A program made the position numbers and the translations under genes. A stretch of DNA of 64,000 nt. Source: Dama dama (Eukaryota; Chordata; Mammalia; Artiodactyla; Cervidae). Each line of letters opens with the position of its first letter. The first letter of the stretch is position 1. Positions 56,805 through 64,000 of this stretch are shown here, one piece after another. Below the pieces are notes generated by a model. The model ran no database searches, was not told the origin of the DNA, and was given only the letters and a program-made list of their open reading frames with translations. Where the stretch lies: the NCBI RefSeq assembly GCF_033118175.1, contig NC_083697.1:24092001-24156000 (forward strand), written 5' to 3'.

Positions 56805-56945
56805 CTTTCAACAGTTCTGAGAGACAGGGACTGTTATGATTTCCATCCCACAGATAAAGAAACCAAGGCGCAGAGGTTTCTTGTTTCAGGTCTTCACCTC
56901 AGCCATTGCTGGAAGAAGTGAGATTCAAACCCAGAGGGCACGGGG
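56805..56945 (+). repeat. MIR SINE remnant
   Basis: CCCACAGATAAAGAAACCAAGG, CGCAGAGGTTTCTTG and GTGAGATTCAAACCCAG match the MIR core and 3' part. Confidence 0.65.
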
Positions 56946-57216
56946 CCGCCGTGTCCCCTGCCTTCTGCAGACAGTTGACAGGCTGTCTGGGGAAGCACCT
57001 CTCGTGGTTGGACGGGGCGCTGCAGTGCAGCAGACCGGGATGAGACCAGCCTGGCCAGGACAGAGGGCGCTGCTCCCTGAAGCAGCGGAGAAGTGCCCTG
57101 CATCCATCAACAGGCTCACAGATCAGAGACTCGGAGCCCAAAGAGCTTCAGAGCTTATAAAAAGTGCACATTGCTTTTAAAAAATGTATTTGTCTAAAAT
57201 CAAGAAACCCAGATGT

Positions 57217-57575
57217 TATGGACTACATGTTTGTGTTCCCCCCGCCCACCAAAAAAAAAAAAAAAAAATCCATCATGTTGAAATATTAACCTCTAGAGGA
57301 CTGTATTCAAAGGTGTGGTCTTTGGGAGGTTATTGGGTTTAGAGGAGGTCAGAGGGGTAATGAAAGGAGGGTCCTTAGAAGAAGAGAAAGAGATCAGAGC
57401 TCTCTCTACTTGCCATGTCCCATGTGACAGGAAACAGGGAAGTCGGGCCTCACCAGAAACTGACCATGCTGGCACCCTGGCCTCCGACTTCCCAACCTTC
57501 ACAACCAGGAGACGTGTTTGTTGTTTAAGCTACTCAGTTTATGGTGTTTTGTTAAAACAGCTTAAATGACTAGGA
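57217..57575 (+). mobile_element. MLT1-type (ERVL-MaLR) LTR
   Basis: GTTATGGACTACATGTTTGTG, an A run at about 57,251-57,268, TGTATTCAAAGGTGTGGTC, GCTGGCACCCTGGCC and TTGTTTAAGCTACTCAGTTT follow MLT1A order. Confidence 0.75.
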
Positions 57576-58636
57576 CATCAGGGAAATGTCTTTCCCCTGG
57601 TGTCAAATGTAAACATTCCCTTCAAACCATGGACTGGGAAATTGACCAGATGTAATACAAAGTACGTTCAAAAAGCATCGCTTCCTCCCTGCCAAGCCCT
57701 GTGTGCCTGGGGACCCTGGGGTGTGTGCTCTGGGGGTGAGTCTCCTTGCAGACCCCCGGCTCCTGCCATCTGCCGGAGGCAGGTGTGTGATGAGGGGAGA
57801 GGGAAGATGCTATCATTGCACATCGGTTACAGGGCATGGGGTTATAAAGAGGACAAGAACATATAGATGAAAGGACTAGAGTTAACGTGGAGACAGGACA
57901 TCTGCAGAATGTGGGTCATAGCATCTTACAGAGCTCAAGGTCACACACACCTTTACTTTGCTCTCAACAACACAAAACTTGGTTGTCAAGATTTCTGCAA
58001 GAGGCCATTCTTCTTCTCCTTCATTCCTCCCGCGTGGGGTGGTTCTTCCATCCCACTGGTGCAATGGGAAAATTACGGGCTTTGGGCAGTCATGTGCCCA
58101 TCAGCAGGGCTCCTTGCCCCATTTATCTCTCTGAGTCAGAATTCCTTCAAGCGTAAAAGGAGCATAATGAGATTTGCCTGGTGTTAAACAAGAGGACACC
58201 AACTTGCAATGCCTGATCCATGGTAGCTTAAAGGCACTTAGGTAGAGAAAGAGGTAACTTCTTGGATACAAGAACTGAGGTAAAGTGTGCTCAGACACTT
58301 GGTTGGATGCAAGCACATGTGTTGGGCAGATTTTTAGTACGGAGAACTCACCAGTTCACACTAGGGCCAAACAATCCTATGGCTTCACTTTGGTCCCTTG
58401 GGGAGTCCAGAATCAACCCAGACTACTATATGTCCCAAGACTCTGTTCCATTTCCTCAGAGCTTTGCTGTCCTTTGAAAGCAGGTCACTGTATCACTTTC
58501 TCCTTTTGATTTCCCCTCGAGACTAATCCCTGAGAGTCATATTTAGAGATAAAGCCTTATGCACTCCCCAACCAACCCCCCCACCCACCCTGCAACCTGT
58601 GTAAGGCTAAGGTGCATGACAGTAATTATGTTCTAT

Positions 58637-58752
58637 TGGAGGAAATGGCAACACACTCCAGTGTTTTTGCCTGGAGAATCCCGTGGACAGCGGAGCCTGG
58701 TGAGCTATAGTCCATGCGATCGCAGAGTTGGACACAACTGAAGTGATTTAGC
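58637..58752 (+). mobile_element. BovA SINE fragment
   Basis: 3' half of a forward ruminant SINE: GGAGGAAATGGCAACACACTC to GACACAACTGAAGTGATTTAG. Confidence 0.85.
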
Positions 58753-59375
58753 ATCCTATAAGGGATACTTGTAATAACTGTTTTATTGTAACAAATTGGT
58801 AAGCTCAAACCCAGCGATTCCTTTGTTTTCAAGGCCATTTTGCACTAGAAGAGTTGACTCTTCTCCCCTTCTAAAGTGTAGTAAATCCAAACTATGAGAA
58901 AAATCAGCAGCATCTGACAAAGAACTTGTTCCAAGGATCAGTTTCCCTCTCAACAAACTAATTGGCTAATAAGAGAATAAACTTTTCTAAAAACAAGCAA
59001 CAACTACAAAAACAAAACCTCTGAACAGTGATGGTAACCATAGTAATTATCACAGGGAGGCAGAAAAACAGAAACCAAGATTCAGGTTCCAGCTGTAACA
59101 CTTCTTAGCTCTTTCATCTCACAAAACGAGGTCACCAACTCTTTGCTTGTCTACCTTGTGGGATTTTGTTAACGATTCAAGAATGTATGCCAGGCATAAA
59201 AACTGTAAAATGAGATGCATTCTACATCTGCCACATATAAATCAAATATGCTTTAGGCACACAGTACTGCATAATCCACTATTCTAACATGCATTATTCC
59301 TCATGATTTGGTGAGTAATCTAGTATTATGCTTCTGATAGTCTTATATATTTTATTAGAAGAAAACGAAATGTAA

Positions 59376-59632
59376 GGACTTTTCTGGTGGTCCAGGGTTG
59401 AGAGTCCTCCTGCCAACGCAGGGGACATGGGTTCGATCCCTGGTCCAAGAAGATCCCACATGCCGCAGGGCAACCGGGCCCGTGGGCCATGGCTACCGAG
59501 CCCTCAGCCTAGAGCTCGTGCTCAGCGAGAGGAGAAGCCACATGGCAATCAGAGGCTTGTGTGCCACGAGAGCAGCCTCTGCTGTCTGCAACCGGAGAAA
59601 AGCCACGAGTGGCCAAAAACAAAAAATTTTTA
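59376..59632 (+). mobile_element. near full-length CHR SINE
   Basis: GGACTTTTCTGGTGGTCCAG, B box GGTTCGATCCC, GGGCCATGGCTACCGAGCCC, GAGAAAAGCCACGAGTGGCC. The most complete CHR copy in the window. Confidence 0.85.
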
Positions 59633-60143
59633 AGGAAAAGTTAGGTGTCAAGGTTTGTCAAACACCACATTAGTTCCTTGTATAATGCATTCTAGGTAAA
59701 AAAAAAAAAAAAAAGGCAATCTTTGAGGCTCTAGCCAGTGAAATCAGCAAGCCAATATTTCAAACAGAAGGATGAAACAAGTTTTTCATCCAAAACTGGG
59801 GTGGAGGTGACAAAAGTCTACTGTGATTTAGACTCACTCTATCATCTCCAGATAATCCAAAGAAACCTGAATTATCCAACAGTTTGATCTTTGAACCATA
59901 TTATCTTAATCCTTGTCCCCTCATCCCACTGAGGTACTTTGAGGGTCATGCCTTCATCTTTTATCAGGGGGCCCAAAAACAACTTAAAGCAAACCACTGT
60001 TGCAGTGACTGCTGAACTCTGGCTAAGGACATTACCCTGGGGCTCACTTTGTGAAAGAAGAGGGTGATAATTTCAGAACTGAGCAACAGAAAGGACTCTG
60101 CTTTTCTTGAAGAATTAATAATTTAGCATCTTGTTATTTTTTA

Positions 60144-60214
60144 CTCTGTGAACAATGAGAGTCTGAATTATGATTTTGTCCCTCTGTGAACAATGAGAAT
60201 CTGAATTATTGAGC
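60144..60214. repeat. 38-bp tandem duplication
   Basis: CTCTGTGAACAATGAGAGTC... is repeated directly as CTCTGTGAACAATGAGAATC... with a 38-bp period and one mismatch in the shared part. Confidence 0.8.
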
Positions 60215-60493
60215 AGGGAACTGATTTTATACCTCTCCACGAATGACCTTATACTGTTGTGAATTATTTCTCACCTTAAATCCAAGGGCAGGAAAATAAC
60301 ACACCCCAGTTTAATTAGTATGCTGTTATCAGCTTATTTTAAAAATAGTGCTTGAAGAAAATAACCCTCCTGTGGCTTTAATAACTACTTAAAACTAAAT
60401 AATTTTTACAAACATTTAAAGAAAGCAATAATCTGTTTTAATTGAAGAAAACCCATAATACTAATTTTGAAAAGACTGTTGATGTCACGGTGG

Positions 60494-60499
60494 TTTATT
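60494..60499 (-). terminator. SGMS2: candidate polyadenylation signal AATAAA
   Basis: AATAAA on the minus strand (CCCAATAAACC). It sits at the left edge of the repeat-poor block and would place the transcript end near 60,475. Confidence 0.4.
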
Positions 60500-62474
60500 G
60501 GGTAAATACAAAGTATAGGCTCTTGCTTTTTTTTTTTTAAGCAAAGCCAAAGAGATTAGAAACCAAGTAAACACATTCGTTTTAAGAATAGAAACATAAA
60601 TTAGTCTTAACTAACAATTAGGCACTTAAAATGTAAATGTAAAACGGCATTTTGAAGTACAAACTATAGTTAACATACCCAAATTCCTCCTGAAATGTTT
60701 TTGCAAACACAAAAGCACAAGCCTGGAAAACATATTTCTAATCTAAGAGAATTTCCCCTTTTGAAAAAAAGAACCTGAATTCAAATCTGTATGACAGACC
60801 AATGATTAAGGTACCAGTGGGTAGGAGAAAAGAGTTTCTGAAATTTACATATTTAATTAAAACGTAAGCATTTAATAAATCTATTACAATAATATACAGT
60901 ATATATCATAATGAAAAATATATGTCAGGAAAATAATGAATTCTAGACTTAGAATTTTACTTTACAACAAGGCACTTAACACATTGAAACAGTACAGTAA
61001 ATTTCCAAAAGATGCAACTGGCTACCTCTCAAACCTTGTAATAATGTTTCTTTTGTGAATATAGTATAACATAACCATACATTTTGCAGCATTAATCATT
61101 GCATAGGAGGTAAACTAAATAATGAATTCCAACTTGGCAATTAGATTAGCTTATAGCTTCTTCTTTTTCTTTTAAAGGACAGTTTTAAATAAATCCACAA
61201 TAAAGAACTATTCTTATTCATGATTCATTCAGAACACAACATAGTTAGATTAATGAGTAACAAAATCAATCAGAACTTACAAGGTGTGTATCTGTATAAA
61301 AACTTATCTTTGGGTACCTTTCGACATGATTTTCAGTGTTTAGGTATTGAAGTCAAGAGCACTTCTTAATAGAAGAAATATTTTTAGCAAGTAAGTCAAA
61401 GGAGTTAAATTATTGCAACACAATGACATTAAAAAAGGACTCTTTATACATACAAATAGAAAAGCCTTCAACATATGGCATATTAATTATAATATGTCCA
61501 ATTTAAACATGTAAACTCATTTATTAAGAAATTCCTTCTCACACTTCCTTACACTACAGGAGTGAGTGTGTTAAGACTGGCTTATATTTGAAATCAGCTT
61601 TACAGCGCAAAACAAAGTCAACAATATAAAAGAATTTTAAGAGAAATATTCAAAATATTCAAGGAACAAGATGTTAACTCTCAAAAAAGTAACTGCATGA
61701 ATTCTAGCATGTAAAAAAAAAAATACACGAGAAAGATGGCCAACTTGGTGTTTCAAGGTAAACAAAATATAGGGAATTATAAAGGGAGACATTAATGATT
61801 GTGATAGTGAGAGGTAAAAATGGTTTGCAAATTTTCTTTGATCAGATGGATAAAAGACTAGAATTATAATCCCTGTGATCTAAGCACATTTTCCCTTTGG
61901 AAAAGGCTTAAAATGCCTTTAAAATAATTCTTTTTGAAAAAGATAATTACTTTTGCATGATGCTTTCATATTACTGGTAAAAATAATAATTTTTAAATGC
62001 CTTTAAAACCTTGGAAATACACGCGTGTCTATTTTGTGTTCCAAGTCATATAACATATTTCCACAAGGGGGCACTGCGGTACAGCAAAGACCCTCATGCA
62101 CTGTCATCCATCAAGCAGCTCATCACAACCGCCTTCCCACCTTCCTTCCACAGCAAAACTTGTTTCCCAAGATGCCAGGAAATTAAATACCAAATTCCAA
62201 ATTACCTTGGGTGGAACTGAGTGGGTAAGAAGACTTTATTTTCAGAGCTAGTGTAGGAACTCAAAAAAAAAAAAAAAATCTGAAAGGAACTCATTTTCAC
62301 TTGAAAGATCTTTTAAAAAAATGTGGCATCATTCACAGAAATTATATATTAGAGAAATATTGCACCAAGGACTTAATCACAGAAAAAGCTTCAAACCAGA
62401 GCACTGGCTTACAAAAACAAGGATAATAGACAAGATCTTATGTTGTTTCAAAAGGCAAGCTTGTAATTACGTTT

Positions 62475-62600
62475 TTTTTCAATCGAGGTATAATTGACAT
62501 AAAACATTATATTAATTTTAGGTTTACAATGTAATGATTTATTTGTACATATTGTGAAATTATCACCACAGTAAGTCTAATAATTGTTTAGGTTTTATAT
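62475..62600 (-). mobile_element. old L1 3' tail
   Basis: TTTTTTTCAATCGAGGTATAATTGACATAAAACATTATATTAATTTTAGG-type sequence: the reverse of an old L1 end, inside the presumed SGMS2 3' UTR. Confidence 0.5.
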
Positions 62601-64000
62601 CCCCAAGTGGCATATTGGGTTGGACCTCAAGTTTGCTTTCCTAAATGTAAATGGGTTTTGCTATTTCTCTTATTTTCCCATCTAGAAACTCTGATGGGAC
62701 TAGAAACTCTAGAAACTCTCCCTTTATTTTCATACCACATGCTTCCACAGCATTTATTAAAGAGCAATGACATATACATGTAAACAGCATGGGAGCAGTA
62801 GTGTCCATACATGGGGTCAGAGATGTTTTTAAAGTTCTTCAAAAGGTGATGGTATTTAAAAAAAAAAAACAAAAAAGCTGGATTTGACTAAAATGCAAAG
62901 TTTATACTGTTTTCAAGGTTGTCCAATAATCAATACACCATAATTTTTAAAGCTTAAAACCTTTCCTCACTTAATTTGAAAAAGAGTGGGTTATACCAGA
63001 TGTAGCTGAATGAGGCTCTAAGGTATAACAGGTTGTTTTATTTGAATTCGAGGCTCAAGGAATATATCAGTGTTAGGAGAACAAAGCTCAGGTTTCCATG
63101 TCAGACACTTTTCCTCACAATTAGACAGGAGAAACTTAAAATCAGTATTTTCAAGTAGAATACATTGTCTTATCGCAAGCATCAATATTTAACAAATGAA
63201 AATAAGTGAAAATTATGTAGAATTATAGCTAAATACACCACGTAAGCTGTACATACGGTTCTTATTGACTTAATAATAAATACTGGAAAGACTTCTTGCA
63301 TTTCAAAACCTGCCAAGGATGTCCAGGGTTTCAATTTGTGTTTTAAATAAGTAGGTTAGTCTTTTTGCCTTCTGATTCAACCTTTAGTGTTTCTCTTTTA
63401 CAGAAAGAATCATACTGAAACATACACAGACTTTTAGCACCAAAGGATGATGACCCTTCTGAACAGAATTGTTTTGTGCTTCTCTTAGACAAGTTAAAGT
63501 CCAATTTTGTGTACCGAGTCAAGGCTGACTCATTTACAATGACAAACTTAGGGATGGTTTTCATTCTAAGCGGGGAGAAATCTTCACCATCAATATAAAT
63601 GTAACTGACTCCTGCTACCCATACTGACTTCTCCCCTCTCTGACTAGTGTTGATGATTTTGTAACCTTAAATTTTTTTCCATAATTACTAGAAGTTTAAA
63701 GAAATCAAGCCAAGAATTATCCAAAAGATTCAACAGCATTAAACAATGCACTGAATCTGGCCGGATTTTTAAAAAATCCATCTTGTTTTTTTCTTTTTTT
63801 TTACATCACCTGAAAGAACTTCAGAAACAACTACCCCGCTTTACTGAGTAGCCGTCACCATCTAACACACCCATTCCAACCGTAGATTACAGTGCAGCAC
63901 CGTGGTATAATTTCAGGGTCAAAGTAAAATTACTCAACTGCGGTATGTGTCCTTAGGACCAGTACATAAGAAACAAGTCTCTTGCTAAAAGGCAAGGATG

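Larger units (their letters stand above)
51261..60475. other. CYP2U1 - SGMS2 intergenic interval
   Basis: About 9 kb between the CYP2U1 promoter and the presumed 3' end of the next gene. It holds MLT1-type LTRs (52.0-52.35 and 57.2-57.6 kb), L1 with a nested BovA (53.5-54.2 kb), BovA copies (54.9 and 58.6 kb), a hAT-like element (55.37-55.57 kb), L1 (55.57-55.8 kb), MIR (56.8-56.95 kb) and a CHR SINE (59.4 kb). No gene is supported; reading frames in the GC-richer patch at 56.9-58.5 kb show no recognisable protein. Confidence 0.65.
60476..64000 (-). other. SGMS2: probable 3' UTR of SGMS2 (no coding part in window)
   Basis: A 3.5-kb AT-rich stretch nearly free of recent retroelements, in contrast to the interval left of it. 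It ends at the left in a minus-strand AATAAA (60,499-60,494). No reading frame resembles sphingomyelin synthase 2, so the stop codon must lie beyond 64 kb. The name rests on gene order: in human, SGMS2 lies upstream of CYP2U1 in the same orientation. SGMS2 moves phosphocholine from phosphatidylcholine to ceramide at the plasma membrane. An L1-derived piece lies at about 62,475-62,600. Confidence 0.4.

Noticed and set aside
56836..58500. several 60-114-codon frames in a GC-richer patch
   Set aside because: Frames overlap on both strands, lie within MIR and MLT1 remnants or plain sequence, and show no protein features.

Overview
This is a stretch of a ruminant (bovid-type) nuclear genome. Two things show this: vertebrate split genes with intron-separated coding exons, and a dense load of ruminant retroelements. 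The retroelements include about two dozen Bov-tA/BovA SINE copies, BovB LINE pieces with a recognisable reverse-transcriptase reading frame, CHR-type tRNA-derived SINEs, bovine-type L1 3' ends and a solo gamma-retrovirus-like LTR. The sequence does not separate cattle from a close relative.

All recognisable genes lie on the minus strand. From right to left they are: (1) about 60.48-64 kb, a gene-like stretch without coding sequence but with a 3'-end signature, inferred from conserved mammalian gene order to be the 3' UTR of SGMS2; (2) 50,964 down to 33,864, the complete five-exon coding sequence of CYP2U1, an intact 543-residue cytochrome P450, with a CpG-island promoter at about 50.3-51.3 kb; (3) 23,398 down to 1,350, the first three coding exons of HADH (mitochondrial 3-hydroxyacyl-CoA dehydrogenase) with a CpG-island promoter at about 23.1-23.8 kb carrying a perfect CRE. 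The rest of HADH lies beyond position 1. The order SGMS2 - CYP2U1 - HADH in one orientation matches what I know of human 4q25.

The non-coding remainder is layered repeats. HADH intron 1 (about 19 kb) holds a solo LTR, a 1.4-kb antisense BovB fragment, L1 pieces and a low-repeat half nearest exon 1. The 8-kb HADH-CYP2U1 spacer holds MIR, L2, L1, BovB and SINE copies. CYP2U1 introns hold many SINEs, two MaLR-type LTRs, an inverted SINE pair and an L1 insertion bordered by a large inverted duplication. The interval between CYP2U1 and the presumed SGMS2 end holds MaLR, hAT-like, L1 and SINE copies.

The genes act in lipid metabolism: HADH in mitochondrial beta-oxidation, CYP2U1 in omega-type fatty-acid hydroxylation and, if correctly inferred, SGMS2 in sphingomyelin synthesis. 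They are separate transcription units, not an operon. I see no CRISPR, tRNA, rRNA or novel multi-gene system. The most unusual observations are a non-canonical GC-AG intron in CYP2U1, the L1-linked inverted duplication at about 46.6-47.5 kb, and an in-phase unexplained open segment in HADH intron 2.
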